Shown here: positions 1 through 11,031 of the stretch, in pieces
How the letters are laid out: every line of letters begins with the position of its first letter
Position numbering within the stretch: position 1 is the stretch's first letter
DNA from: Strigamia acuminata
Taxonomy: Eukaryota; Arthropoda; Chilopoda; Geophilomorpha; Linotaeniidae
Length of the DNA stretch: 64,000 nucleotides
NCBI GenBank assembly: GCA_949358305.1
Contig: OX442324.1
Span: forward strand, 7,411,601-7,475,600
Direction of reading: 5' to 3'
Made by a program: the position numbers and the translations under genes
The notes under the pieces: model-generated
Told to the model about the DNA's origin: nothing
Seen by the model: the letters and a program-made list of their open reading frames with translations, nothing else
The model's database searches: none

Positions 1-419
1 ATGTATTACTGCATTATGCAGCCTAGTGTATTTATTAGGATTTATTTCATTATTTAACATTGGGCATAATGCTGCCTGCATCATGTTAGTATTAGTTTAC
101 TTTTTCCAACACCAGATGGTGTCACTTGTATGTTTTCTCTCAATCACAATGGCCGCTTGCATGCCAGCAAGCACTCATGTATTTTCTCCATCTAAATGGA
201 CCAAATTATGTAAGCATTTTCGTTTTTATTAAACATTTAGTTTATTTTTACATTGTGTTTGTCACTCATGAGCACTTTAGAGTGCAGTGACTTTATTTTC
301 CACCATTTTCAAGCGCTGGAGGTGCGCGCACGTCATTGCGCTCATATTAGCCGTGTTTCGGCATTTAAACTCGCTTCCACACACAGTATTTCATACTGTG
401 AGCGCACTCCTCTGCTACA
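1..419 (+). mobile_element. Copia-type LTR, cut by the window start
   Basis: Read on the minus strand, the right end begins TGTAGCAGAGGAG and continues like the LTR of copia D at 37799. Shared features are a GTGGAAGCGA stretch, a short gene-free AT-rich body and an AATAAA-rich segment. It therefore looks like the 3' end of an LTR in plus orientation, lying in the minus-strand copia D polymerase that resumes at 420. Whether it is a solo LTR or the end of a full element to the left cannot be seen. The last bases (CTCCTCTGCTACA) resemble the 3' end of initiator tRNA-Met. Short frames here are not genes. Confidence 0.6.
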
Positions 420-640
420 GACTAGAAGACAGAAGAACAGTCGGATCAAAACGAAATTCACAACTGGGCTAAAAACCTCGTCGTAATCAACCCCGATGGT
501 TTGGCGGAAGCCTTGTGCGACGAGTCGAGCACGATATCACTTTGCCGGTCACGTCCGATTTCAACTTGAAAATCCACTTACAGCCTAAGACTGTAGTGTT
601 AGGCGGTTTCGGAACTTCTTTGTAAATCTGCCTTTCTTTA
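420..640 (-). pseudogene. Displaced piece of copia D polymerase (RT start)
   Basis: The minus-strand translation gives the start of a copia RT: a VLGCKWIFKLK motif, then a VAQGF-like stretch, then FSPVVNFVLIRLFF. A frame change lies between the two parts near 525-535. The piece is the direct continuation of the copia D polymerase that breaks off at 33300. Both broken ends carry CTTTA (636-640 and 33296-33300), the duplication made when copia C1 inserted. Its left end at 419/420 is cut by another copia LTR. It is not functional. Confidence 0.8.
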
Positions 641-701
641 TGTTAACTTGTCGTACTCATTGATTACTCTGTTATTCTGTCGTATTATCAAGCGATAATA
701 T
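641..701 (+). repeat. 5' LTR stub of copia C1
   Basis: These 61 bp match the first 61 bp of the complete C1 LTR at 32979 by eye, starting TGTTAACTTG and running to the point where the gypsy LTR begins at 702. The remaining roughly 256 bp of this LTR are not found on the other side of the gypsy block. Confidence 0.85.
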
Positions 702-1298
702 TGTTACGTGGATTCTGGCCCCTTATGACCGAGGTCCACGTGACATTGTTTTATTATGAATGAGTAGAAAGAAAGAGAAGTTTGTTTATGCTTTCAAATT
801 CAGACAATTGTTTTATTAAGCCGGACAAACAAAGTTTGTTCGACCTTCTTTAAATTCAGGTTTACAAATCAATTACTACAGTTCTGGAATACTATCTGAA
901 TGAATTCTCATTTCACATCTATTAAACATTACAACTTTTATTAACTGTTTCATGAAATAACCTTGTGATGACTCAAATTCAATAACACTAATTTGGTTTA
1001 TAGTCAGTCAGCCGCTCTCAGTATCGAGGCGACATCAGACTATCTAGTAAAGGCGGGTGTAGTTGATAGTTACCTGTTGAAGTCTGGAGAGAGAAGAAAG
1101 CTCTGTCTGAAAGCGGGCGGTTTTATAGCAAATCTGCCATAACCCCCATTCGCGAATTAATCGGTCCAATAACATGGCGATGACGGTTTCCAATCGTCAA
1201 CGCCATCTGTGGCCGAAATTAAGCAACATTTACCGAATTATAACTCTAATTGCGCGATACGGATCGCTCATCATTCGTGACGATCCGTACGCGTGACA
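702..1298 (-). repeat. 3' LTR of gypsy G1
   Basis: The LTR runs from TGTTACGTGG to GCGTGACA, near-inverted ends typical of this gypsy family. The right half (about 998-1298) is nearly the same as the LTR at 22627-23231, including the shared TCAGTCAGCCGCTCTCAG block. The left half is clearly different. Read on the minus strand, the conserved half is the upstream, promoter-like part (U3). Confidence 0.85.
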
Positions 1299-2267
1299 AC
1301 TCCCTTTTTTGCTGTGTTTTGGACCCCAAAATACTAATTTCGGTTACAGACAAGTCTCTCGTTCTAATCGGACATTCTTAAGGAATGTTCGATTACTTTT
1401 TCTCATTCCAATAGTCATCACTCAGCTATTTCACAATTATTGTTCAAAACCAAATCATATTGGAGTTTAAGTTCACTCCCTTTTATTCCAATATCAATAT
1501 CTCAATCAAATCATAATGTTGTTACTATTATAATACTTGCTTTTCCACTGTTTACTTTTACATATTTGGAAAAGGGAAAATAAACCTAACAAAAGAAACA
1601 TAAATTAAAGAAAAATTTTGTTAAAGTCAAATCACGAAAATTAATGTTCATATTTTAAATTTCAACTCTCAACAATTCTCCAAGGGGAGAAAAAAAATGA
1701 ATTCAAAAATATTTTTCTTATTTCTCTAAATTTTCCTTAAAATTAACAATACCGTTAAAACATCAACTCTTTTCAATTATTTACAATTATTAATTCTTAT
1801 TAATATTCAATCAAAATTATGCCGTGAAATATCTACATTAAATTCATTAAAAATTTCGACACTTTTTATTTTTAAACAGAATTTGCGATAGATTCCTCTC
1901 GCGCCCTTGGTCAGCTCGCATTATTCAAATTAAATTTTTCCAATTTGCTCTTTGAAACCATTTTTAAATTAAACTATTACACTACTAAATTCGATTTCAA
2001 ATTATTCCAAAATTTTACCTAAATCATTAAATGCTGTAAAAATTCAAAGCAAATTGACGAAGATCGCGATTAGTTTCGATTCGCGAAGTCCGCTCATAAA
2101 GACGTTTAAAACTTAACATTTCATTCTAAAAATCACCTATTATTATTCAAAACACTTACACAAACCTTTTAGAACCACAATTTCAAACACAAAATATCAA
2201 GATAATTGAGAATTTTTGTCTCGAGTCACGCAAGAATTTCGCGTTCACCTCAATCAAAAATGTACGT
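1299..2267 (-). other. G1 polypurine tract and 3' untranslated stretch
   Basis: Next to the LTR, the minus strand reads GCAAAAAAGGGAGT, a polypurine tract for plus-strand DNA priming. The remaining roughly 950 bp between it and the integrase stop are very AT-rich, with runs of A and T and no substantial reading frame. I see no further gene here. Confidence 0.7.
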
Positions 2268-3600
2268 TCAGTAGAATGGGCGATAATCTTTTCGTTTGCG
2301 CGGTCTAAGTCTGCGCGACCGGAAATCATTGGTTTGTGGACTTGCGCCATCTAGTGGCGGGTTTTGAAGTTGGTTTTCATTCGTTTCTATCGTAGGCTGT
2401 GGTTCAAACAGTGATTTTAGTGAGATTTGTTCTGTATCATCTATATAACGTTCTTTTGGTTTATTTTTCGCTGTTTTTACTGGTTTTTCTATGTTTTCAA
2501 CAACAATTTCACCTTTTTTACTGATTTTTTTCACTTTTTCAGCAAATTTCACTTTCTTTTCTGGCATATCTTTCAAAACTTCATCTATTTCTGTTTCAAT
2601 TCGTTCTTTATATGGTTTTAACCTTTCAACGTTCACTATATCACTTTTCTTCCTTGTTGAATTAATTATTTCATAGTCATTCGGTGCTGTCCTTCTCACA
2701 ATTTCGTAAGGGCCAGAAAATTGCGGTAAAAGTTTCTCAGATAAGCCAACTTTTCTGTTAATGGTTTTCAAATAAACCAATTCACCTGGTTCAAATTCCT
2801 TGTTGGCTCTATCCTCATCAAACCTTTTCTTACTTTTTGCAGATTGTTTTACAAGTCTTTCATTTGCAATCTTCCTGGCTGCTCGAATGAATTTTGCTGT
2901 TCTTAGGGTAAATTCTTTCTGTGGCAAGTCCAAATTAACATCTACTGTCAAATCCACATCATATCCACGTAGTAAATAATGTGGTGTATATCCTGTTGTT
3001 TCATGAACGCCCGTGTTGTAAGAAAACAGAAGAAATGGAAGAAATTCGTCCCAGTCAGTGTGTTGGTCGTTGACGTAACTTTGCAACATTTTTGCGAATG
3101 TCGCGTTAAATCTCTCAGTCAATCCGTTTGTTCTTGGGTGATATCCTGACGTTGTTTTATGCAAACTTTTAAACATATTTGAGACTTCTTCAACCATCTT
3201 ATTCCTATATTCCGTTCCACGGTCGCTTAGGATTTCTCTCGGACTGCCTTCTTTCAGAATAACTTCATAAAGCAATGTTTTCGCTGCTTCTAATGCTGTA
3301 GCTGCTTCTGCTGGTCTAGCTATTGCAGATCTCGAAAGATAATCAGTTACAACAAAAACATGTTTGTTTCCAAGACGTGACAATGGAAAAGGTCCAAGTG
3401 TATCTATTCCAATTCGTTCAAAGGGTTTTGAGACTGTTGACCATGGCTGCATTAATCCTTTAGCTGGCGTTGTCATTGTTTTTGCTTTTGCGCAGTGTTG
3501 GCAGGACAAGACATAATTTCTAACATCTTTGTAGATTCTTGTCCAGAAGAATCGTGTTCTTATTCGTTTCCACGTTTTTGCCAATCCCAAATGAGCTCCT
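2268..3600 (-). pseudogene. Gypsy G1 integrase, C-terminal main part
   Basis: The open frame encodes a Ty3/gypsy integrase. It starts inside the HHCC zinc finger (HLGLAKT, then CQHCAKAK) and continues with the DDE core: the first Asp in GIDTLGPF, the second in LSDRGTEY, and the Glu in HPRTNGLTERFN. A chromodomain-free C-terminal region follows, with YLKTINRKVGLSEKLLPQF and PYEIVRR motifs and a Lys/Glu-rich tail. The first His-containing part of the finger lies 13.7 kb away (17696-17940) because copia A inserted at CTCCT. The frame itself looks intact, but the gene is split. The apparent N-terminus beyond 3600 belongs to the LTR of copia A. Confidence 0.88.
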
Positions 3601-4061
3601 TGAAGAGCGTATTTGGACCTGTAGCATGCGGAAATAACTTGCAAACCGATTATAAAGTGCGGTTAGTTCGCAACACGCGACCGCCATCTTTATTCACCGA
3701 GAAAACATAAAACAGTAGTGGTCTGGGTTGAGGCTATTTGATCTCAACTCAGGTTACAAATCAAAAGGGAGAATAAATCTATTATTACAACTAAAGGATT
3801 CATTCTTTACAATAGTATAAAAGCTAAAGTAATAGATAAACAATACTAAACATAACTAAAGGATCATCGCTCAACAAGCAGACGACGGGACGCACGTTAT
3901 CATGTTGACACAGCCAGTTGCGGTACAGAACAAGCGTAGTTTAAAAGTCGGAATCAACTGGCTGACCATTCGTATCGATACCTGAAATAACGCGCTTATT
4001 GTGCCTATTCGGAAATGCACAACAAATATGATTATCGCAAATAATTCATCGCAAACCAATA
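3601..4061 (-). repeat. 3' LTR of copia A
   Basis: 461 bp, reading TGAAGAGCG at the left and CCAATA at the right. It matches 17235-17695 base for base as far as I can compare by eye. In element sense it begins TATTGG and ends TTCA, so it lacks the usual TG start. The boundary is fixed by the TSD and by the PPT. Confidence 0.92.
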
Positions 4062-4073
4062 AATCCCCCCTTC
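4062..4073 (-). promoter_or_regulatory. Polypurine tract of copia A
   Basis: The minus strand reads GAAGGGGGGATT directly before the 3' LTR. This is the expected position and base composition of the plus-strand primer. The same GAAGGGGGGATT occurs in copia B. Confidence 0.85.
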
Positions 4074-4079
4074 GATGAA

Positions 4080-5302
4080 CTACTTTGCCGTTACAAAAAT
4101 ATGCTCGCACAATGCATCTAGTTTTGCGCGAGATAGCCACTTGGTCATAGGGTCGGCTACGTTAAGGGTTCCCGGGATATGCCTGATTCGAAAAACACCT
4201 TTTTCAAACCAGTCGCGCACGAAATGCAGCTTAACGTCAATGTGTTTGTTTGCGCGATTTTCTATGCGATTTTTCGCATATTGGATCGCCGGCATTGAAT
4301 CAGCGTAAACACATGGTATTTCCCGGTTGAGCCCATCCATCATCACGTCCGCACCAAATATGCGTTCCAACCAAATTATCTCTTTTACACCATCGACCAC
4401 CGCCAAGAATTCGCTTTCCATAATGGAAAGTGCAGTGATGGTCTGCTTATGGCAGTTCCATGAGATCGGGACACCTCCCAGGTAGATGATGTGCCCACCA
4501 AAGCTTCGGCGTTTGTCTTGGTCCAATGCGAAGGACGCATCCGTATAAACGGTCAAATTTTCGCTTTGGCAGTTTCCCAAATTGATAGAGAAATTTGGCG
4601 TGTTCCCCAAGTATCGCAAGATTTGGAGCAGCATATTTACGTGTCGAGTCGAGTGAGTCTCGTTGTATTGAGACAACACTATCACCGAAAACAGGATATC
4701 GGGTCTTGTGCGACTTGCAATAAAAAGCAAACTGCCAACAAGAGACCGATACCGAAAACTCGAATTGACACGTTCCCCCGTCTGAACCTTTTGGATCATG
4801 GTGCCCGGGGTGCCAGGCACTCTAACTCGATGACAAGAGTCAATCCCATATTGCTTACACAACTTTGCAATATAAGCGCGTTGATGGATAAAGATGTTCT
4901 CCCCGTCCCTACAAAACTCTATCCCTAATAAAAGGGTGACGGGGCCCAAATTGACAATCTCGAATGATTGTTGAATCCAATCCAAAACGCACTCCTCTGC
5001 TATGTTGTCCTTCGAAAACAAGACTATGTCATCGACATAGAAAATAAGTATAGCATCAGTGCCCAAGCTATACACGCAATTGAGACCCAAAACTGGTTCA
5101 AAACCTATTTCAATCAGCTGGTCGTGTAGTCGCTGGTACCACATACGACCAGACTGATGAAGTCCGTAAAGAGATTTTCTCAATTCCCAACATTTGTGTT
5201 GGTTTTCAGATGTTCGATAACCCTTTGGAATGTGGATATATTGCACTTCGTCGAGATCCCCATATAAATACGCGGCTTTGATATCGAGGTGTACGTCACG
5301 CC
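4080..5302 (-). pseudogene. Copia A RT (C-terminal part) and RNase H
   Basis: This is the end of the A polyprotein, separated from the rest by copia B. Visible parts are LDIKAAYLYGDL (first RT Asp), the [11 protein letters not shown] motif, the catalytic YVDDIVLF box, the LLGIEF and RTRPDILFSV connection motifs, and RNase H with YTDASFALD, MESEFLAVVDGVKE and a YADSMPAIQYAKN stretch. The HIPGTLNVADPMTKW end precedes the stop at 4080-4082. No internal stop is seen. The N-terminal RT half is at 12489 onward. Only the nested insertion and the upstream stop break the gene. Confidence 0.9.
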
Positions 5303-5864
5303 TGTAGGTGAGTGGTGCGCAAATAATCGGCAAATGAACCAATGTGGAAGCGTGAAATAAAGCGGTTCGCAAATGCGCGACGGTTAATTCCGATAACAGA
5401 ATCGCGTGATGCGATTCGAGCGAGCGCGCGATGCGATTCGAACGAGCGCGCGACTTATGGTCGCTTATATGCGCTTAAATAGCACTGAGGGTGCTCTAAA
5501 GTGAAGGTAAACACTTAAAAACATAAAAGTTTAATGAAAAGTAAACCATATCTTACATAAATGGATTTCCAAAGGTGAAAAGATGTGAAAGTGCACACAC
5601 CTGTGTGCGCTGCCATCTTGGATTAGGGATAAGAGTGTCACAGCACTCTGGTGACAGTTATTAACATTAAATTTTAAATTAAAGAACAAATCATATAAGT
5701 AAAACATAAGCAAAGTATGGAATTACATACTGGACAGCAGAAATTAAATCCAAATAGAGAAAACAGTAAATAAATGATCAAATATCAATACAATGTGTTT
5801 GAACACAAAACATATAGTATATAAACATTTGATATCGACAACATGAGTGGTTCTTAGACCAACA
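5303..5864 (-). repeat. 3' LTR of copia B
   Basis: 562 bp from TGTAGGTGAG to ACCAACA, with inverted ends TGT..ACA. It contains a TATATA stretch near 5817-5823 on the upstream side in element sense. It also has a motif, GTGTCACAGCACTCTGGTGAC, that recurs with small changes in the LTR of copia E. Confidence 0.95.
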
Positions 5865-6072
5865 AATCCCCCCTTCGATCTTAAATGTTCAGGGAAAGAT
5901 ACAATCGGGTACTAGAATTATAGTATAAACATTAATCAAAAGGGAAATAATAATGTCGAATCACCGAGCCGGGTACTATCATTGAAAAACTCTGCGGAAG
6001 CCCGAATATTCCCTCTGAAACTCGATGATCCTCGCAATCGGGAAAAACTAAATTAAGAATATCACGATAAAG
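5865..6072 (-). promoter_or_regulatory. Copia B polypurine tract and 3' untranslated stretch
   Basis: The minus strand reads GAAGGGGGGATT (5865-5876) directly against the LTR. The remaining roughly 195 bp to the stop codon of gag-pol have no reading frame. Confidence 0.85.
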
Positions 6073-9000
6073 TTACAATCGGAAAATCCGAGAAATCAAC
6101 GATTGTAAACGTTCCGATCCGAGCCACTTCGTGAAGATGTCGGCGACGTTGAGATCGCCGGGCACTTTGCGGAGTTCGAAACGTCCCGCCGTATACCACT
6201 CCCTGAGCCAATGATAACGTACACGAATATGTCGAGTTTTCGAAGTTTCGACATCGTTGGAAGTAAACTGTATGGCCGAGAGAGCGTCGGAATAAATGAC
6301 GGGTCGCGATAATCGATTGAGGATCGGAAATTGAAGATAAACGTGGTCCAACCAATAGAGTTCCTTGACACACTCAACAAGGGCGATGAACTCCGCTTCC
6401 ATTGTTGAGCATGCCACGGTGGACTGTTTTCGGCAAGACCAGCCGATGGGAATGTTTCCGATGAAAGTAATATAACCGCCGAAACTTAATGATGTCTCCG
6501 GATCGCATGCCCACGAAGCGTCGGTGTAAGCCCACAATTGTGAAGATGTACAGCCGGATAATTCGATGCAAAAGTGCGCGGTGTTAGCGACGTACTGTAG
6601 AACTTGAAGTAATGCTCGAATGTGGGTCTTATTATAGCAGGTGTTGTATTGCGATAAATGGATAACGGAGTAAAGTATATCGGGGCGCGTCCTCGAAGCC
6701 AAGAATAACAGCGATCCTATCAGCGAGCGGTATGGGAAATTTTCCAAATTCTCGGTCGATCCTCTGACGAGTGTCGTCCCGGGTGTCACGGGAACTTTCA
6801 CGAGCTTGTTGGTCGAGGTTCCGAACTTCTTGATGATCTTCGCGATATAAGCACGTTGGGAGATGAATGTGCGCCCCATATCACGAATGAACTCGACGCC
6901 TAACAATTTCGTAATCGGACCGAGATTGACGATTTGGAATTTCGAACTGATAAGTCGGATCAATTGGTCGAAAACACTGTCGGACGCGTAGAATAAAATA
7001 ATATCGTCCACATAGACTAACATGATAGCGGAATTTCCAAAAACGTAAACACAGTTGCAAGCTGGCATTCTTCGGAATCCGAGGTCTCGAAGCGTCTCGT
7101 CTAACTTTTCGAACCACTGTCTTCCCGACTGGTGGAGTCCGTATAGTGACTTGATGAGGAGCCACACATTGTTGGGGTTGGAACATGTGGCACCTGCAGG
7201 TATCCGCATGTAGACTTTGTGCTTAAGCTCTCCATACAGGTACGCACATTTCACATCTAAGTGTGCATCCTTCCAACCACGCAACACTACGAGAAGACAG
7301 AAGAATAAACGGATTAAGACGAAATTCACCACCGGACTAAAAACTTCATCGTAGTCGACTCCGAGAGTTTGACGAAAACCCTGGGCGACTAAACGAGCTC
7401 GATATCTTGTAATCGTTCCTGCTGCATCGGTCTTCAACTTAAAAAGCCATTTGCAGCCAAGAATCGTAGTATCCGGTGGTCTTGGAACTTCGAGATAAAC
7501 TTCTCTTTCGGTAAATGTGTCGAGCTCTTCCTTAATGGCTTCCCGCCACTTCGGAGCATCGGAAAATTTCGGGATTTCAGCATAGGAAGCTGGTTCCGTT
7601 CTACAAAGATGAGCCGCATGGCGAGCACCCGGAATCGTAGGCAATGTGTACTCGATGTTGCTCCAAATAAATAAACTGGGATCATAATCGATGTTGTTGA
7701 GCATACAATATTCCTCAACATCTCTCTGAGATCTAAGTCGAATGCCGGGCATCGGAAAGTAGTAAACGTCCGTTTTAATCGATCCCGGGACTTGATCCTT
7801 CCGGAGGTGTTCCTCGCGTCTCCAGTCACTGCACTCGGAATCTCCCCCAATGGGTCGCCAAATATATGCAGTATGGCGATCCGTAGCAGGCAAGACTTCT
7901 GTCCCGACTATGTGCTGAATTGGAGCAGGAGACATTGGAGTATCGTCAAATACCGACACTGTGTGAGATAAGTCTGCTCCACGGGTTTTCCGGCGATATG
8001 TGATGTATCTAGCTGGAGAACCCGGCGGTGACTGGCGAGGGGATTGCTCTGCAGACGTCCCAGTGAAATCAGATGTTCTTGGAAGAATGGCTTGGTCATC
8101 AAAGTCAGCAATATCGTCATCTGTGTCTCCTTCCTGATAGAGGACGGGATACGATTGTGAATGTCCTAGACTTGCCGAACTCGGTAATTGCAGTGCACAC
8201 GCATCCAACAATAACTGCTCTGGCGTTGTCGGGGGCGGCAATTGGATGACCGGTGTATGAACAGAGTGAGATGTCGATACGCCGCTAGCATGGCTAGCTC
8301 CACCATTATCGGAATCGTCGTCGGAATGATCAGAATGTTCGGAATCGGATCCTCTTGGCCAGTCATGGAACTGGACGTTGTCGTTAAACGAAACCGATTG
8401 CTGTCCGACATCAGAAAAAGTTTCTTCGGGCCGTTGAGATGCGTCACGAAGAGATTTCCGATATGATTGGCGTTCATCGATCTTGACGTGAACCGTTTCG
8501 TAAACTCGATCTTCTACCGGATTCCAAACTCTATATCCGCGGGTACCAGTCGCGTAGCCAACGAGATATCCCTCCCATGCACGCGGATCTAGTTTCTTGC
8601 GACCTGGTGCGGTGTAATGCACCCAGCATTTGGACCCCATTTTGCGTAGGTGTCTTAAAGACAATGCTCGTTGTCGCCACAGGATATACGGAATTTGATT
8701 ATTCAACCTCGAATGCGGACTGCGGTTCTTCACATACGCAAAAGTAACTGCGAGTTCCGCCCAAAGGTCATCCGGGAGTTGAGTTTCGGAGATAAGAGAT
8801 CGGACACTGTCGGCCATTGTTCGATTTATGCGTTCTGCAGTGCCGTTCATTTGAGGTGATGCAGGATTGGTCCTCTGCCCTTGGATGCCCTTATCTTTGA
8901 GGTAGTTCAAGAATTCATTTGACATGAATTCGCCGCCACGGTCGGATCTGATCGCTTTCACGCGAGTGTTCTGAATTCGTTCGACTCGGGCGACGAAGTC

Positions 9001-11031
9001 CTTAAATGCCCCAAAGGTCTGGGATTTCTGCGCCAACGGGATAATCCACGTGTAACGCGTGGCATCGTCGATGATGGTAAAAACATAATCCGAACCGCCC
9101 AGTGACGTGAGCGGGGCTGGTCCCCACAAATCCATGTGTAGAAGATCCAATGGTTTCGATGTACAGGGATTCGGGTCCGGTTTATGCGAAGCTCTGGTTG
9201 ATTTAGCAATTCTGCAGTCGTTACACGACAATTCCTGTCGAACTTCAGCTGGTTGCAAACCATAAACCTGGTCGTCAGCTGCCAGAAGCTTCATTGCATT
9301 GGTATGCAGATGACCGAGTCGACTATGCCATAGACCGGTGGCATCTTTAACCGAAGCAGGATTAGCAATTACCTTTTTCTGTGACGGAGGTAAATTGCCG
9401 GGAGGAGGGGAAGTTGGCAGGAATTGCAGAGCATCGGAATAGGACTGTGTGGTCGGATTGACAATGACCGGTGAAGGAATAGGAGTAAGGACGGGAAAAT
9501 GTGTAGGATCGGTCAGGTTTGGAATTGGTTGGGTGGGAATTGCCTTCACACTCTCAACCGCTGGCAGATCAAAACGATAGTCTGTAATTTCCCGTTGCTT
9601 TTGTTTTCCGTTAACCGGTTTCGGAACATTGTCGAAGTCCACTTCTGTCGTGACCATTGTTTTGACAGGTTGAATTGGCGGCTGAGTAGCTGTCGCAACC
9701 GTCGTCGAACTGATAGGGGCCGAACACAAACCGTCCAAATAATACAAGCCACCACGTTCCTTTGCACGAATGATTGGCAAACGATAGTCCGATTCATAAA
9801 CATTAACTTCTCCGTTGAAAATGTGGATATGATGTCGCGTTTTATCGATTTTCGACACTGAAATCAAATTGGCTTCGAAATTCGGTGCATATAGAACGTT
9901 GGTCAAATCCAAAACGCAATCTGCATCATCAACTGACGTGAGAAGTTGAACCGTTCCTCGTCCAGTGACTTGCGATTTCCCTTGTCTTAACTCGATATCG
10001 AAAGGCGGAATGTTCGTGAAATCGGTGAATAAAGCTCGCACATGGGTCACATGGTCGGTAGCGCCACAGTCAACAATCCACTCATTGGATTGCATAAAGT
10101 GGGCAACTGGGCGCTCAACGACTTGCGGTGCACTGCAGAAAAATGTCCCTTTCCGAATTGGACGTGAGCTCCCTCGAGGACGAGTGTCTTCGACCTTGGC
10201 GACGGCGTTCTTATTCCGTCTTCGACTCTTACTTCTCGAGAAGCGTTGTACGGAAGCCGTCGGCTGATTCGGGTTCGGATTCTCACGTCGAGGGTGGGGG
10301 CACTTATTCGCGTAGTGGCCCATCTGGTCGCAATTGAAACACCGAATAGTTGACAAATCACGAGCACCGGATTTATTGCGTTGACGAAACTGTCCTTTCG
10401 CAGAAGTATGAGCCGTCGGTGGAGTTGTTCGGAGCAGACCCACTGATCTTAAACGAGATTGTTCGGCTATTAACTGTTCCGCAACTAAAATCGGGGTAAA
10501 TTTGTCATCCGGCCAATGGTAGATTGCAAAAGTTGCCTGGGCATACTCAGGTGGTAATCCCTTAAGGTATTGATATGCGTGATGATCGGCCGAAGTTTCT
10601 TCTTTGACGTCCTTTAATTGCCTGACAAAGTGGTCCACTCGGGCAATGAAATCCGGCATGTCTTCGTTGGGTCCGATCTGGAGGTTTAAAAACTCCCAAC
10701 GCATGGCTGCTCTTCTGGCCCGTGAGCTTGGCGCGTAAATCTTAGCCAGCGCGTCCCACGCCTCCTTCGGCGTATTACATGTGTCCAACACTGATCGTTT
10801 GGGCTCGCTGACTTGGATATAGATGTGACCGAGGGCTTTATCTTTCTTGGTCATGTACCGGTCCTTTTCTTTTTCCGTCAAGGTAGCTAAATGTTCGACT
10901 TCCTTCTCCTCGGTAACATGCCTCCAAAGGCCCTCGGACTTTAAGAGCATCCGCATCGATCGTTGCCACTGCTCGTAGTTTCCAACTCCGAGTACGGGAA
11001 TTTTGCTCGATGAATCTCCGGATTTGTGCAT
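6073..11031 (-). CDS. gag-pol: Copia B Gag-Pol polyprotein, intact
   Basis: A single frame of 1652 codons from ATG at 11031. It encodes particle protein and all enzymes of a Ty1/copia element in the order PR-IN-RT-RH. Residues: Gag 1-230; CCHC knuckle 231-244 (CFNCDQMGHYANKC); aspartic protease with D321 in VDCGATDH; integrase zinc finger H579, H584, C613, C616; integrase DDE at D644, D707, E743; acidic, Ser-rich linker about 880-1130; RT from about 1200 with D1269 and YVDD at 1350-1353; RNase H with D1514, E1555 and D1592. The length and motif set fit a full copia polyprotein. No frameshift or stop separates gag from pol, so all products would be cut from one precursor. The gag-to-pol ratio must be set some other way, unknown here. 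Confidence 0.96.
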   Translation of the reverse strand: MHKSGDSSSKIPVLGVGNYEQWQRSMRMLLKSEGLWRHVTEEKEVEHLATLTEKEKDRYMTKKDKALGHIYIQVSEPKRSVLDTCNTPKEAWDALAKIYAPSSRARRAAMRWEFLNLQIGPNEDMPDFIARVDHFVRQLKDVKEETSADHHAYQYLKGLPPEYAQATFAIYHWPDDKFTPILVAEQLIAEQSRLRSVGLLRTTPPTAHTSAKGQFRQRNKSGARDLSTIRCFNCDQMGHYANKCPHPRRENPNPNQPTASVQRFSRSKSRRRNKNAVAKVEDTRPRGSSRPIRKGTFFCSAPQVVERPVAHFMQSNEWIVDCGATDHVTHVRALFTDFTNIPPFDIELRQGKSQVTGRGTVQLLTSVDDADCVLDLTNVLYAPNFEANLISVSKIDKTRHHIHIFNGEVNVYESDYRLPIIRAKERGGLYYLDGLCSAPISSTTVATATQPPIQPVKTMVTTEVDFDNVPKPVNGKQKQREITDYRFDLPAVESVKAIPTQPIPNLTDPTHFPVLTPIPSPVIVNPTTQSYSDALQFLPTSPPPGNLPPSQKKVIANPASVKDATGLWHSRLGHLHTNAMKLLAADDQVYGLQPAEVRQELSCNDCRIAKSTRASHKPDPNPCTSKPLDLLHMDLWGPAPLTSLGGSDYVFTIIDDATRYTWIIPLAQKSQTFGAFKDFVARVERIQNTRVKAIRSDRGGEFMSNEFLNYLKDKGIQGQRTNPASPQMNGTAERINRTMADSVRSLISETQLPDDLWAELAVTFAYVKNRSPHSRLNNQIPYILWRQRALSLRHLRKMGSKCWVHYTAPGRKKLDPRAWEGYLVGYATGTRGYRVWNPVEDRVYETVHVKIDERQSYRKSLRDASQRPEETFSDVGQQSVSFNDNVQFHDWPRGSDSEHSDHSDDDSDNGGASHASGVSTSHSVHTPVIQLPPPTTPEQLLLDACALQLPSSASLGHSQSYPVLYQEGDTDDDIADFDDQAILPRTSDFTGTSAEQSPRQSPPGSPARYITYRRKTRGADLSHTVSVFDDTPMSPAPIQHIVGTEVLPATDRHTAYIWRPIGGDSECSDWRREEHLRKDQVPGSIKTDVYYFPMPGIRLRSQRDVEEYCMLNNIDYDPSLFIWSNIEYTLPTIPGARHAAHLCRTEPASYAEIPKFSDAPKWREAIKEELDTFTEREVYLEVPRPPDTTILGCKWLFKLKTDAAGTITRYRARLVAQGFRQTLGVDYDEVFSPVVNFVLIRLFFCLLVVLRGWKDAHLDVKCAYLYGELKHKVYMRIPAGATCSNPNNVWLLIKSLYGLHQSGRQWFEKLDETLRDLGFRRMPACNCVYVFGNSAIMLVYVDDIILFYASDSVFDQLIRLISSKFQIVNLGPITKLLGVEFIRDMGRTFISQRAYIAKIIKKFGTSTNKLVKVPVTPGTTLVRGSTENLENFPYRSLIGSLLFLASRTRPDILYSVIHLSQYNTCYNKTHIRALLQVLQYVANTAHFCIELSGCTSSQLWAYTDASWACDPETSLSFGGYITFIGNIPIGWSCRKQSTVACSTMEAEFIALVECVKELYWLDHVYLQFPILNRLSRPVIYSDALSAIQFTSNDVETSKTRHIRVRYHWLREWYTAGRFELRKVPGDLNVADIFTKWLGSERLQSLISRIFRL

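Noticed and set aside
3601-3644. N-terminal extension of the gypsy integrase frame beyond 3600
   Set aside because: It is the LTR of copia A read by chance in frame; the true continuation is at 17696.
8242-8466. Many antisense and alternative-frame ORFs over the copia and gypsy polyproteins
   Set aside because: They are shadows of the real frames, lack known motifs and are not conserved apart from the coding strand.
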